Of a stretch of DNA of 64,000 bases, positions 10,100-22,020 are shown piece after piece. The first letter of the stretch is position 1. The number at the start of each line of letters is the position of its first letter. The position numbers and the translations under genes are program-made. Where the stretch lies: the NCBI GenBank assembly GCA_021495925.1, contig JAKEKT010000020.1, positions 124,001-188,000 of the forward strand, read 5' to 3'. This DNA comes from Diplodia intermedia. Lineage: Eukaryota; Ascomycota; Dothideomycetes; Botryosphaeriales; Botryosphaeriaceae. Under the pieces are notes generated by a model. It saw nothing but the letters and a program-made list of their open reading frames with translations. It made no database searches and was not told where the DNA came from.

Positions 10100-12062
10100 T
10101 CACTCGCCCGCCTGTGCCAGCGCCGCCAGCTCCAGCTCATCCGCCGTGATGCCCATTTTGGCCTGCTTCCTCTCGTCCGTCCGCACCAGCTCGGCGGGGC
10201 CGAAGCCTCCCCACCCGGTGAAGTCGGTCGCGAACCGCACCGCCGCCTTGAGGAAGAACTGCTGCGGGTCGCCCCACGTGTCGGCCGCGTTCTTCATGGC
10301 CCGGAGAGCTGGCGTTCCGTTAGTGATCCGACCGGGTCGGCAATTCCGAACAGGAAAGCAGCGGATTGTTCGGAGCGGGGGAGAGGAGATGGGGAGAGAG
10401 AGCGTCGGGATACCCGACCATCGGCGCGTCAATGCTCTTTCCTATCTCTCTCTCTGTCTCCCTTCCTGCCGCACTAACGAGACAGCAACAACAACAACAA
10501 CAACTGCAACAACCCACAACAAGCCAACAGAAACCCTCAAGCAATGGCGGGACACCACTCACCCTTGACGTAATGCGCATCATTCCGCCACCTCCCCCGC
10601 AGCGCCGCCTCGCCGACGACGAAGCCGTCCCAGCCCCTGCCGGCCAGGTCGACGTCCTCAACGCGGCGCCGCTCGACCGCGGGCCGGTGCTGCGCCACGT
10701 AGACGGTCACGACGAGCAGCCACCACTGGCGCACGAGCGGGACGTGGCAGCGCGCGGGCAGGCCGGGCAGCAGGTGGCGCAGCGCGTGGCTGGTCGTCAG
10801 CGCGTGCACGAGGAAGAAGTCGTATTTCTCTTCTCCTTCTCCTTCTTCCTTCTTCGTCGCCACCAACAGCTCCACGGCCGCCCGCTGCACGCTCTCGAAG
10901 ACGGCCGTCGGGTCGCCCGCGGGCACGGCCAGCGCGTTCCAGTACTCGAGCACGGCGGCCTCGTGCGGCGCCGACGCTAGGAGTGTTGCGATGTTGGCGT
11001 CGCCCTTGTGGCCCGCGAAGAGCTGCGCTTCGGCGTCGGCGAAGCGCGTGTCGGTGTGCAGTCGTCGTAGCAGCTCGAGCGGCTCGCCGCTGGCCGGGTT
11101 GCTGGCCGGCGGCGGCCGCGTGTAGGATGGGTCGTCGAGGTACTTGTGCTGCGCGTTGTAGAAGCACGTCGCCAGCACGAGGGCCTCGGGCGCGAGGGTG
11201 CGCGAGGAGAGCTCGTAGGCGTAGCCGAGGTGGATGAGGGCGTGGCCGACTGATGGAGTGAGTGGTCAGTTCGGGGGGTGGGGGTTTGTTGGCGAGGGGG
11301 GGTAGATGCTACTGACGACCGCAGATCATGTTGTTGATGAGCGGGTTGGGCCCGTCGAGGAGGTACTTCTCCGCCATGGCTTTCCAGTCGTGGCCGTGCT
11401 TGGGGATTTGGTCTTCGAAGAAGTCCATGTATGCGCGCTGGTACCTGGAGGGAAACGATGTGAGTGAGTGAGCTGCAAAATGCCTTTTGGCTGCGTTGCT
11501 TGGACGGTCATCTCGTATAAGGTGCCTTACTCCTTCTGCCCGAAGTGCTCTCGCCAGTTGGCCTCGGTGATCTCACCGGGTGAGTCCGTCCATTTTTCCA
11601 GCGTCTCGGTTTCGACGTCGTACACTTCGTTGAGGTGCTCGTTGGTCGAGCCGAGAATGTAGGCTGACCCCAGTATCTACATGTGAGGTCAGATGCGGCT
11701 TTGTCCGGACTATCCCGGAGGTCCATTCGAAAAGGAAACGCAAAAAAACACAAGACGGCTCTCTCTTCAACGAAACCCGTTCGGCTTACGTGCGGGGTAT
11801 GGTTGTGGAACTCGAGATTGTGGTAGATGACGCTGAAGACGCTGTGGTTTGCCTGCAGCAGGTGCTTCACCGTCCGCGCGCGTTTCTCCGCCATCTCCTC
11901 GACCGCGTATACGGGCTCGGGCTCGACCCGGACCCGTTGCGCGAAGAGGTCCGGCATCTTCCTGTAGGTCCACGAGAACATGGCGGCGGTGGCGAGAGCA
12001 ACGCTGGAGAAACCGATTGCGGCAGATTGAAGTTGCTGCCTCTCGATTGATCTTGTCGTCAT
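10100..12062 (-). CDS. Questin-oxidase-like (Baeyer-Villiger-type) protein
   Basis: Five exons (11790-12062, 11531-11676, 11317-11444, 10563-11249, 10100-10308) join in phase to 480 residues. The protein matches the questin oxidase-like family (Pfam PF14027): a helical protein with His-rich segments such as HSVFSVIYHNLEFHNHTPH, ICGLGHALIHLGYAYEL and FFLVHALTTSHALRHLLP. Relatives AflY/HypA and GedK catalyse Baeyer-Villiger ring cleavage in aflatoxin and geodin biosynthesis without an obvious flavin motif. Residues about 14-30 form a hydrophobic stretch that may be a membrane anchor. The first three introns are 67-113 bases. The last is 254 bases and holds a CAA microsatellite. The third intron uses a GTCAGT donor. 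Substrate unknown. Confidence 0.85.
10482..10510. repeat. CAA microsatellite in an intron
   Basis: Imperfect run of CAA units (gacagcaacaacaacaacaa and onward) inside the 254-base last intron of the questin-oxidase-like gene. The same intron has GA-rich and CT-rich tracts that are roughly complementary. Confidence 0.7.
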
Positions 12063-13714
12063 TGTTGGCTCTCTGCTTCGAAAAGGCGTCGTTGTGGGGG
12101 AAACGAAGGAAGACGACGGCTAACCTGAGGCGCAAATGGCGCAGATGTGGACGAGAGCGGGTGGGGTTGAACGCGGGGCGAGGGAGTGGACAAGAGCCAA
12201 GTTCACGACCCCGTCTCTCCGTCTCTTTGGGATTACGTCGGCGGAAGGGATGAGGTGATGCTTGCAGAACGTGCGGAGGAAAAAGAGGCAAGTCTTGCTG
12301 AGAGTTGGCGAAGCTTTCCCCGCATTTTCAAATCCGCAAGTCGTCATTTGCTCGGATCCCTGCGGCCTCCTGCATATGCGACCAGCGGGAGGGGCGTTGA
12401 TGACACCCCTCCAATCGAGCGAGCTCATTCGTCGCCAGGGTGCGTTTGGCGCCTTGCCGATAGAATTCGAGACTGCGCAGAACGACCAGCATTGGCTGAC
12501 ACTGTATCCGTGTGATTCCGGGCCAACGATGCTCTTTACTCCTGGTGTTTGCGCCTTCACTCCCCACTTGGGACATCGAGACAGGCCCTTTCTGGAATAG
12601 CTTGCTGCATGGGAGTATGCTGCACTTTGGTTGCCGAGTACTTGGCGATGTAAAAGCGCATTCTCTCTTTTCTGACCGTGGCAGCCCATAACTTTCTTTC
12701 TACATCGGCATGCGAAAAGCGCGGGTTGAGCTATTTGAGTAACCACGAACAAATGATATCATCTTTGAATGCCAGATGCTCCGAATTCAATCCTCGACCC
12801 AGCGAGGTCGTTACCAGTCTCCGACTACCGCGAGCCGAACGTAGCAGCGTAGTTATCGGCTATGGTGTATCGGTATACGTTGGCAGGAGCCCTCTGATGC
12901 CATTTGCGTGAAAAGTGCTACTATGAGAAGCAGCAGCTATGATCCCCGAGAAAAGTTATAGCATGGACTCAGACACAACCGAAGAATGCGTTTTCATTGG
13001 GCGAGCGCAATGGGACTGGTCGTGATGGTATAGGTGAGAGTCCGAAAAGCCTAAAAAAAGGATTAGGGTTAAGTGGAATATGTGCCGACGTCGTAGTTAT
13101 TGTTGCGATCGCCAGCGTTGAGAAGGAGCAAAAAAGCAACCTCGGGTCGTATGCACAACCACCGCAGCTCTTCAATACGAGCCCGATCCCATCCTAGCGT
13201 AGGAACCGAAGTATGAAACTGGGAGAGAATCGAACCATGAGCTGTTCAGACGTGCTCACCTCCCAATAAGATAACCCACGCATCACAAACCTTGGGGTTT
13301 TACACGTTAAGGTTCCGGTGGTGATGTATTGGGCCGGAGCCTGCCCATCACACTAACCGTCCGATTCAAGATAGAGCTGTTACTATCGTGGGTCGTATAT
13401 CCGATGCTCGTCGAATCTTCACTTGGCCATAAAATAGAAGACGAAACCGATATGATTCACGATCTCATGGCGTTCACTTTGCAGGCCAGCAGTTACAGAC
13501 TAACTTTAACTTGCTTTGCGATATATCACCAACGCACTTTTTTTCACTCTGCATCTCACATTGTAGCACCTGGGGGTGTCATGGAAGTCAGTCACTCTTA
13601 TTACTTCTATCATCTATTTTAGGCGTTTTTTTCGGACCATTTCCATGCTCGTTGCGCGACAAATGTAAAATCTGGGTATTTTTCTTTTCTCTTCTTCACC
13701 AAACAAAGACGCAC
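12063..13714. other. Intergenic stretch, no gene recognised
   Basis: Holds the promoter of the questin-oxidase-like gene and the region downstream of the Old Yellow Enzyme gene. A 210-codon minus-strand frame at 12120-12752 has no recognisable motif and I do not call it. A GATTCGAACC-like stretch near 13230 was tested as a tRNA T-arm and fails to pair. Confidence 0.45.
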
Positions 13715-15171
13715 TTAAGCGTTGACGGGGTAGGGCAGGATGTTGCCGGTGGTGACGTCGGGCCAGCCGTAGTGGAGCAGCTCGGTGTTGGTGGCCATCT
13801 TCTGGCCCCAGGCGCCGAGGTCCTTGAGGAAGTTCTGGAAGTTCTCCTCCTGGCCGAGGTCGGTGGGCTGGTGATCCTTGCCGATCTGGAGCATGTGGGA
13901 GCCTGGGGTGGAATTGTTAGCTGTCTTCTTTTCGAACAATCGTCCTCTTGATAAAACTTACCAGCAGCGATGGTGTTGAAGAGGTAGTCGGTGGGGTCAC
14001 CCTTCTGGATGATGGCGCCCTTGACGCGGCCGGCGAGGACCTCGCGGCAGAAGGCGGGCTCCTGGCAGAGCGGGCGGCCGAGGGCGACGGCGTCGACGGT
14101 GTTGAGGCAGTCGACCATGGCGCCGACGGTGCGGAGGCCACCGACGAGGTAGGACTTGGTCTTGGAGAGGTTGGGCGCCATGATCTTGGCGAACTCGAGG
14201 AACCAGGCCTCGCGGCGCTTGGTCGAGTCGCGCTTGTTGTGCAGGAAGCCGAGGTCCTCGTACGAGCCGCCCGAGATCTCGACGAAGTCGAAGGTGGCGT
14301 CCTCGAGCACCTTGCTCAGCGTCTTGATCTCCTCGACGCGGGTGTTGTTGTCCTGGAACTCGGTCGAGTTGATCTTGATGCCCATGACGAAGTTGGGCCC
14401 GGTGCGGGCGCGCACGGCGGCCGCGATCTCGGTGATGATGCGCGCGCGGTTCTCAATGGAGCCGCCGTACTTGTCGGTACGCTTGTTGGTGGTGGGCGAC
14501 AGGAACTGGGCGAGCAGGTAGCCGTGGGCGGCGTGCACCTGGATGCCGTCACCGCCGGCCTTCTCCATGTACTCGGCAGTGTGGGCGAAGCCCTCAATGA
14601 TGCCATTGATGTCCTCCTGGGTGGCAGGACGGGGCTTGGCGAAGCTCATGCCCATGACCTCCCTCTCGAGCTTCACATCGGAGGCAGAGATGGGGTTGGG
14701 CTGGATGGCGTCCCTGGTTGAGTTTAGCAATTGCTCCGCTGGCGGATTCTCCGGGGTTTCTACTCACCAAACCTGTCTGCCGGCGTGGCTGACCTGGGTA
14801 AGGAAGATGGAGCCGTTCTTGTTGCACTCGGTGGCCATGGCCTTGAAGCGCTCGAAACGCTCGCCCTCGAAGGGAGCATCCTTGGGGATGATGGGGTTAC
14901 CCATAGCCTCGAGGTGCTCGGGCTCGAAGAAGGTGTTGCCGGTGACAACGACACCAACCTCGCCCTCGCCCCATCTCCGGTAGAGGTTGACAAGCTCCTT
15001 GGAGGGGATACCGCGGTTCTGGGGGTTCTTGAAGTCCCACGAGGACATGCGCTCGGTCAGAGGAGCCTTGAGGAAGCGGTTCTTGGCGACGCGGCCAGAG
15101 AACTCGAACTTGAGAGGCTTGCCCAGCGGGGCGGGGTCGACGTTCTCGGACTCGAAGCGGGGAGAAGACAT
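13715..15171 (-). CDS. NADH:flavin oxidoreductase, Old Yellow Enzyme family
   Basis: Three exons (14768-15171, 13962-14713, 13715-13902) with introns of 54 and 59 bases give 447 residues. The first junction rebuilds SHAGRQVWDAIQPNPISAS and the second rebuilds FNTIAAGSHMLQIG. It is an FMN-dependent TIM-barrel ene-reductase. Visible landmarks are the early KNRFLKAPLTERMS, the substrate-loop motif HAGRQ, the active-site pair in IQVHAAHGYLLAQFLSP, the TDKYGGSIENRAR signature and the phosphate-binding VGGLRT/ALGRPL region. Members reduce activated C=C bonds with NAD(P)H in detoxification and secondary metabolism. Closest in shape to fungal NADH oxidase/2,4-dienoyl-reductase-like proteins, without the C-terminal NAD domain. 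Same strand as the two upstream-lying accessory genes. Confidence 0.93.
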
Positions 15172-17545
15172 GTTGGCGGGATTGGTGTGTGATGCTTTAG
15201 TTGGAGTGCAAAGCTGGAGAGGCAGAGTCGGCGGCGCGGAGGGTATCTATAAATCCCCAGGCCGGCAGCCCCTCGGTGGGGTGATTAGTTTAAGGGACCA
15301 AACTATTATCAATCCCGACGACGGTCTCCCATCGAAAGATTGACGAGGCCGCTCCACGGGTGACCGCCCGCTTGCAGTTAGAAGACGTTCTTCAGCCGTC
15401 GCAGACTCGGCCATTAGTGGAGATCTCCAGCACGCGGCCAATGAGGCTTGCGCCGAGCGTGGACCGGAGGCTTCGCGTGCGCCGGCCCGCACGTGGCGCA
15501 GAGACCCACATAACGGCCGAATTCGCGTGGAAAAGGAGATCTTGACACTTTCCACACGTCCACCAGGGGCACGGCGGCTCCTTCTCAGCAAGATCCGGAT
15601 CTTCACAATTCCAATAGTGCCTGTTCGGGAATCGGGCGGCGCGACGACGGTTCCCATGGCGGATGCCCCCCGGGGTCGTTGCGCGTTCACCGCACCTCGT
15701 TGCCGCATCCTCGGCCCGCATCATACGACTTCACGTGAGCGGCGGCAGTCGTGCATGGCACATGGATCGTTTCACCTCTCCATTCGTCAGCAAAATACAC
15801 CCTTTTTTCTCAGACGGTGGGTCCCGCAGCAGGATCCCCGGACACGGAGGTCACTCCGGGGTACGTATAGCTGCTTAGAGATCAGTAATCGCGGCGAGCA
15901 CCATCCGTCTCTCGCCACCACCGAGTCCACTTTGCTGAGCGCCGGATGGTCCAAAGCATTCACCGTGATGCCTATCGTCCAGGAGGCGGAACCGCAAAGG
16001 ACCGAAAAGCCGAGCAATGCGTTTCACGCCCGCAAGCCACGGCCTCGGACGAGACACAGCCCGTTCGCTGCCATTGCAAGGGAAAATCTCTCTGCCGGCC
16101 ATTCTCTGGTGGCGTCGGATTACGGTAAAGGCGTCTGTTGGGCGTTTCGGGTGCTGGAGACCGTCGGCGGGGTGCCTGGCGTCGTCATTTAGGGTCGAGG
16201 ATTGGCGGGTGAGTCCGCATGCGGTAAGCCAGAGGCGGGAGCCATGCTCGAATGGCGTCTCCAGGCGCGCGGGAGATACGCGTTTGACAGCTGCTGGCCC
16301 GTGCTCCGCAAGCAATCGGGACTAGATCCGCCTGAAGATTGCGGCGCATACGGAGCTTTTCGGACTTTGATACGTGGCGCACAGCATCTCAAATCTTCAT
16401 GGACTTCCCGCCGTCCACATTTTTCGCACCTCACTTCCCTCCGCTCCCTCTGCTATCCCGCCACATCGAGTCATTCACCTCTTGTTCGGGTGCCAAGAAC
16501 GGCAACTCCTGAAGAGCCTCCTGATCACCGACAAGACCGCAACTGATGTGCTGTCTCATCGAGCCGAGGTATCTCGGCATACGGGGATAATGGTGTCGCA
16601 CAAAGATCTCCACCGTCTGCAAGCCACTTGGCTTGGCTTGGTGGGAATGAAGGCTGGAAATAAGGAGACGAAGCGCCCGAGAATCCCTGCACCAACGGTC
16701 AGCGTAGTCTTACTTGAATCATGCATGGGTAAGGCTGAACACTACTAGAAGGGTCCGCAACTACGAGAAGAGTACCGTATAATAAGGGACTGGAAGCATT
16801 TATCATGATAGACCAGTCATGATTTTGCGACTGGAACCTCAGCTGCCTTCGTGATTGACCTTGTAGCATTGCTTTGCGCAAGCCTCACAGCAGGCCGCAA
16901 AAGAATCGAGCCCACCCGCATCTACAGAGACATTGCACCTTGATTGTAGGTTCTTGAATCCAGCATCGTACATGTCAGTCCTAGAAGCAGACAGATTAGT
17001 CCAAACCTTCGATCCAACTAGAGAACAGAACGTCCTCGCGGAGATAAGACAGCTCAACTGTGCTTTCGAGAACAGTGGCAAGTGGAAGTATGAGGCGTGC
17101 ATGAGGCGGAAGCGAACAATCTTGCAAAGGTGGCCGTCGATGAATTTAACTCGCGAATCATTGATTCAGTCTCCCCACCTCCATGCAAGTCTCGTGCTGA
17201 AGTTGTTCCGATGTCACATGTCGCCGGCTTCGCCCATCTAGCAATTGAGTTCACAACAACGCAAAGAAAGCCGGCAAATGGCGGAATACTTACATCTGCA
17301 AGGGCGGCATTCGCAATCACATCTCACACCACCCGCGCCCTCCACTCTTGCGATAACCAGCCCGGTGTGGAATACGACTGGACAATTCCATCGTTGGTGT
17401 TCCTCGCACGCAATTCACGTGACGATTGACGATTGCTTGCTTTGTCACTGCGGCGCGGAACTTTGGCGCGAATCCCGAATACAAAACGTATGCCTGGTCA
17501 TTGCAGTCTCTGCAGCTGTCTCGGAATCTTGATCGATTTTGCGAA
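15172..17545. other. Divergent intergenic region of 2.4 kb
   Basis: Separates the Old Yellow Enzyme gene (minus) from the FAD monooxygenase (plus). A frame of 221 codons (15527-16192, plus) lacks any family signal. On the minus strand at about 16850-17330 there is a GTAAGT..CTAG intron-like interval and a short Cys-containing frame ending in CEACAKQCYKV. It might be a small gene or relic, but I could not assemble a complete one. Confidence 0.4.
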
Positions 17546-18960
17546 ATGACTGTTGATGTTTCCACCCGGCATTTGAGGGTAGCAATCGTTGGAGGTGGGC
17601 CAGGCGGGTTGGCCACCGCCATAGCGCTCTCTAAGATTCCGAATGTGGACGTGACGGTATACGAACAAGCGAGCGTGCTGCGCGAAGTTGGAGCCGGGAT
17701 AAGCATTGGGCAAAATTCTTGGAATGTCTTGGAGCTGCTTGGTGTAGCTGATACCCTGACCAGTGGCCATCAGACATGGACGGTGCTGAATCTGTAAGCT
17801 TGCGATGATCACAAAACCACACCTCTTCAGTGCTGAGTATTCATGTAGTAACGGTCGGTCTGGTCAAGAACTTCATCGCCGTGAAAAGCAACCTACAGAT
17901 ACCAAGCGACCGCCAATCCGGACACAACGGACGAAACTCCAGTCGGCACTTCTGGCACATGTTGGGCCGGGAGTTATCCAGCTCTCTAAGAGGCTAAGGC
18001 AGATCGTGGATAAAGGCTCAGAGGGCGTTGAGCTGCACTTCAAAGACGGGAGCTCCGCAACGGCTGACTTGGTTGTTGGTGCTGATGGCATCCGCTCCGT
18101 GCGTTAACCCCTAATGTGGAATCTTATTCGATACTGATGAACAGACAGATCGTGAGAGATACGGCCTGGCCCAATTATGAGATCAAGTTCACCGGGACGA
18201 CGATTTGGCGGACATTGCTCCCGTGGGACAGCGTCAAAGACTTGGATCCACGATTCGAAATTACCGGATGGTGGCATTCACCCACTACTCACGTGTACTT
18301 CTCGCCAGTTGGGGAGGGACTTTGGGAGATTGCCGCGAGAGCGTTCCATGATCCAGCAACGCACAGTGCGAGCAAAGTCAGTTGGGGTGTACCGGTTGAC
18401 AACAAGCATGTTGAGTCCCACTTCACGGTAGGTCAGCACTCGAATCGTCAAGTTACTCTGATCTCATGATGATCTAGGAATATCTTCCAGGTATCAAGGA
18501 GGCGCTGAAGCGAGTCCCCGACGGCGGATGGCGGGAATTTGCCGCATTTGCCGGTCCAGAGCTCGATAGCTTGACAGCGTGGGACAACAAGATAGTCCTT
18601 GTTGGAGACTCCTCTCACGCTCTTTCTGGAGCCTTTGGGTCCGGAGCAGGATTTGCGATGGAAGACGGGTGGATCCTGGCGCAGGCTCTGGCCTACTTCG
18701 GAAACGACACGGCGAAGGCGTTGCCTTTGTTTGATGCGATACGGCTTCCTTATTACTCGCGGATGTACGCTCATCTGGCATCCGAGGCGTCCAAACGCAC
18801 GAAGAAGCTTCAGGACATGGGGAGTCCGTCTTTTGACGAGCGAGTTGCGAACAAAATCATCGTGGACGGTGGAGCGGACATGTCATGGATATATGCCAAC
18901 GACATCGGGTCCGTCTGGAATAAGGCTCTCGATGCGTCGCTTCCTGAGACGCAGGTTTAG
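17546..18960 (+). CDS. FAD-dependent monooxygenase, salicylate-hydroxylase-like
   Basis: Four exons (17546-17793, 17831-18098, 18149-18427, 18478-18960) with introns of 37-50 bases join to 425 residues. The Rossmann motif VAIVGGGPGGLATAIALSK (about residues 13-31) binds FAD. The middle DG motif appears as LVVGADGIRS, and the GD motif as VGDSSHALSGAFGSG (about residue 307 on). The arrangement is that of group A flavoprotein hydroxylases such as salicylate 1-monooxygenase, which use NAD(P)H and O2 on aromatic rings. The segment at the start of exon 2 is unusually polar for the family, so the first junction is the least certain. Its setting beside an Old Yellow Enzyme suits aromatic catabolism or metabolite tailoring. 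Confidence 0.88.
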
Positions 18961-20118
18961 CCGATATGGCGGGCTGTCGCGACAAAGCCAACCCAGAGCC
19001 GCAGAAGGCGAGAACGCATCCGTGCGAATCTTAGGAGAGCCGTAGCGCCACTCGCGGCGAGCTAGTCGAGCAGAAATGAGACTGTCGGTTTCCAAGGGGA
19101 GAGGTTCTGGGTCGCACGGCAGCTCTTCCTGCTCGCGCCCGGGCTGGGACACGCAGAGCGGATTGCGCGAGCACAGAGGATTGTTGCCAATTGCAGACGT
19201 GGACAGATGCCGGGGATCGCGCGGGCTTTGGAGGGTAAATGGAGCAGCCGAGACCCTCCCACCACTACCCGTAGTGCGCGGCTCGTCCGGACCTGGCTCG
19301 TATCGGCTGATAGGCAGCATGTGAACTCATTGGCCGGCAGTGCGGTTTGTCTCCTGCTCGCAGCGGGACGAGAGCAGAGGTGCAGGAATAAGGCCGCGGC
19401 ATCGACGCCAAGCGGCTGAAAAAAGGAACAGGCTCGTACAGGGACGCCGACTCGCGCTCGTATTAAGGGTGTTTTGTGGAGCGCACTCGAGGTGTCCGTC
19501 AAGCGACAAGGCAGTTTCAGGTGACCGGGTCCACGGCGCCGGAAGCCGGTCGAGAGTGCAGTGCGGCTGGTGTCGGCGGCTGGGGGCGACGATGGGGGCT
19601 CGTCATGGGGGCGCGCGACGCGCGAGGGCCAGCAAACCGCGTGTCGCGGGCTCCTGGAGAAGGCGGTGGAGGATGGAGGCACGGCTGGCGCCAGCCACGG
19701 GCGAATAAGCGCCTGGCTGTCGCGGAGCCGGGCAGGCCAGTGGTTGCGGTGCGTAGGTGGGAGGCTGCCTGTGCCACTGCCGCAGCCGATCAGCAAACCT
19801 GCCTGTGCCTCAGCCCCGTCCCGCCGTCCCACTCGTCCAGGAATAACTCGCAGCCGCGGGCCTCTGCCTTTCTTGTTTCCTGTCGCTCGTTTTGTTCTGT
19901 GATTCTGCGCTCTGTGTACCCCAAATACCCCAAGCTGCTCTGCGTGCGCTGCGCTTCCCCGCCCAGCCCCCTCGCTGCCTGCACAGCCGCCGCGAGCTGA
20001 CGTTGATGCTCGACTGATCGCTGCCGCCGGAAGCTACTACTTCCCGCGCATTCCGCCTCCAGCCTCGAGCTCTCCCCATCTCTGTGCGGCCCGTCGCATT
20101 GGACCCCCAACGCCGGCA
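18961..20118. other. Intergenic stretch, no gene recognised
   Basis: GC-rich region between the monooxygenase and the membrane-protein gene. Overlapping Arg/Pro/Ser-rich frames on both strands have no motif. The last 200 bases are pyrimidine-rich, as in a 5' leader of the next gene. Confidence 0.45.
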
Positions 20119-21549
20119 ATGTGGATTCCTACCGCTCAAGAAGCGTCGTCCGCTCTGTTCCCGCGCCAGGACACGGGCAACCAGGACCCAGGCAACCAGG
20201 ACAAGGACAAGGACAAGAATACCGATGACGGCAACAAGGGTCCAGACTGGCGCGTCTTCACCGTCGTAAGTCCCTTGCAGCTCCGCGCCCCGCCCACGCG
20301 CGCATTCTGACAGACACGCCAGGTCGCAATCATGGTCGTGCTTTTCGTCATTGTCATCGTCGGCATCTACCTCAAACTTCGTAAACTGCGTGCAAAGTCC
20401 CCCCGTCCGCCAAAGCTCCTTCCTGGCAACTTCCTCAAGCGCAAATGGCAGCAATGGAACCCCCGTGCCAAGGGCCAATACTCCGCCCAGCTTCAGGAGA
20501 ACGATGGCCCCACGCGCCGCCACCGCGCAAATTCGTCGCTCGCCCAGATGGAGGGAATGGACACAACCCCCGCACCTGCGAATGATACAAGTGCAAATGC
20601 CGCCGTCAACAGGAATACGTCCATCAGGAGCGTCATGACCCTGCCTGCCTACTCGCCTGCCGTGCGGGAAAACGAAAGGATCTTGGGCAGGGAGGGAGAC
20701 CGCGCCGGAATCGACGTCGTGGTCGAGTTCCCCGAGACCATGGAGGAGGAAGAAGAAGTCAGGGACCGCGAGATGGAATCGCTCTACCAAATCCGTGTTG
20801 CAAGGCGACAGGAACAAGCGGAGCGGGAGGATAGGAGACGCCGGCGGAGAGAAGCCAGGCAGAGAGGTGATCTAGAGACGCTCGCACAACTGCGTAGGGA
20901 AAGCCGGCAGCGCCAGGAACTGGGAGGCGGGCTATCTGCGGCACTCATTGCGGAACACCAGCATGCACAGGCAAGTCGCGACCGGCGGGTATCATCCGTC
21001 CAATACGCAGAGCTGGGCGTCGCCCGCCATGACGGGACCCGGGTCAGAGCGAACTCGGCTGAGTCAGATCACCGCCCTTTACTGGACTCCGCAGCTTCTA
21101 TTGGCGGCAGCTTGCCCAGCGGCGCAGCGGACAATCGCGTGATGCATCACCGCGACTACTCGGCTACCTCGGTCTTGTCGGGTGGCTCTGATGATTTTGG
21201 TAACGCCGCACGGAATGCCAGCACGGTTAGCTTCGAGACGGTCCCGCTTGGGCACGATCGTTCCGCCTCCGGATCGAGGTTGACTCTAGCTACTACCAAC
21301 GGTAGTGATCTCGGAGATGCAAGGATACCACAGCCGGAACCTCCGAATTACGATGAACTGGGATGGGAGGAAGCACCGCCGTACACCAGCCCTGTAGAGA
21401 CTCGAACCACCCCACAACTTCCCAACATTCAAAGACTTCCGAGCATTCACATTACAGCAAGCGTCACACCGGTCGAGGAGCACCCACCTCAAACGGTAGA
21501 TGAGATTGACAACGATAACCATCAGAGCAAAGTCGGGAGTTCGACATAG
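20119..21549 (+). CDS. Single-pass membrane protein with C-terminal PPxY motif
   Basis: Two exons, 20119-20265 and 20323-21549, give 457 residues. A short Asp/Lys-rich N-terminus (about 48 residues, no signal peptide) leads to one hydrophobic helix (VAIMVVLFVIVIVGIYLKL). A basic stretch and a long polar tail follow. The tail includes a charged coiled-coil-like region (EEEEEVRDREMESLYQIRVA and the Arg-rich run after it). Near the C-terminus it has PPNYDELGWEEAPPY, a PPxY-type ligand for WW domains. I do not recognise a named family. By analogy with yeast Rsp5 adaptors such as Ssh4, Bsd2 or Tre1, it could recruit a HECT ubiquitin ligase to membranes; this is inference from the motif only. Confidence 0.8.
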
Positions 21550-22020
21550 GCACGAGATGCAATACAGCGTGGGCAAGGTCCCCATCTTCTAATTGGCGCA
21601 AATTTCGGCATACAACGGGCTACAGTTATGAGTTCTACGATCCTCGTTTGGGAGCGATTCTAGCGTTGTAAGATGATACCAGGTTGGGAACATTCCCTTT
21701 TGTTGACTTTTGGATACTACATAGCGTCATTGGTGGATTGGATGATTGTACAGGAACCGGAATAACAATATCAGACACAACAAGCCGGCAAATGACCGCT
21801 TGAAATACCAAGCTTAAAGCTGCTGTCTGTGCAAAAGTGATGATCTGACTAGGAAACATGACACTACGTGTTCTGCCTAACCAAGGCTGCGTGGGTTTCA
21901 GCTGGCAGGTGGGCGACATGCCAAGAAATCACGCTCGTCGTCAAGCTCGCGCCCCACCACCCCGCGTTCGAAACGCGACTCAGCCTCGCACCACACGTCT
22001 ACACCTACGCGCGCGCGAAC
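21550..22020. other. Intergenic region upstream of the myristoyltransferase gene
   Basis: 3' flank of the membrane-protein gene plus 5' flank of the next gene. The frame of the next gene stays open upstream of 22021 but contains no in-frame ATG there. An out-of-frame ATG at 21858 could act as an upstream ORF if transcribed. Confidence 0.5.

Noticed and set aside
12120..12752. A 210-codon minus-strand frame upstream of the questin-oxidase-like gene
   Set aside because: No domain, signal peptide or conserved motif; length is within chance for this composition.
13200..13300. Possible minus-strand tRNA (GGTTCGATTC word near 13230)
   Set aside because: The flanking bases do not form a T-stem or acceptor stem and no anticodon arm is found.
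16839..17330. Small Cys-containing minus-strand gene with an intron-like GTAAGT..CTAG interval
   Set aside because: I could not build a start-to-stop model in consistent phase, and no family matches; left as a note on the intergenic region.
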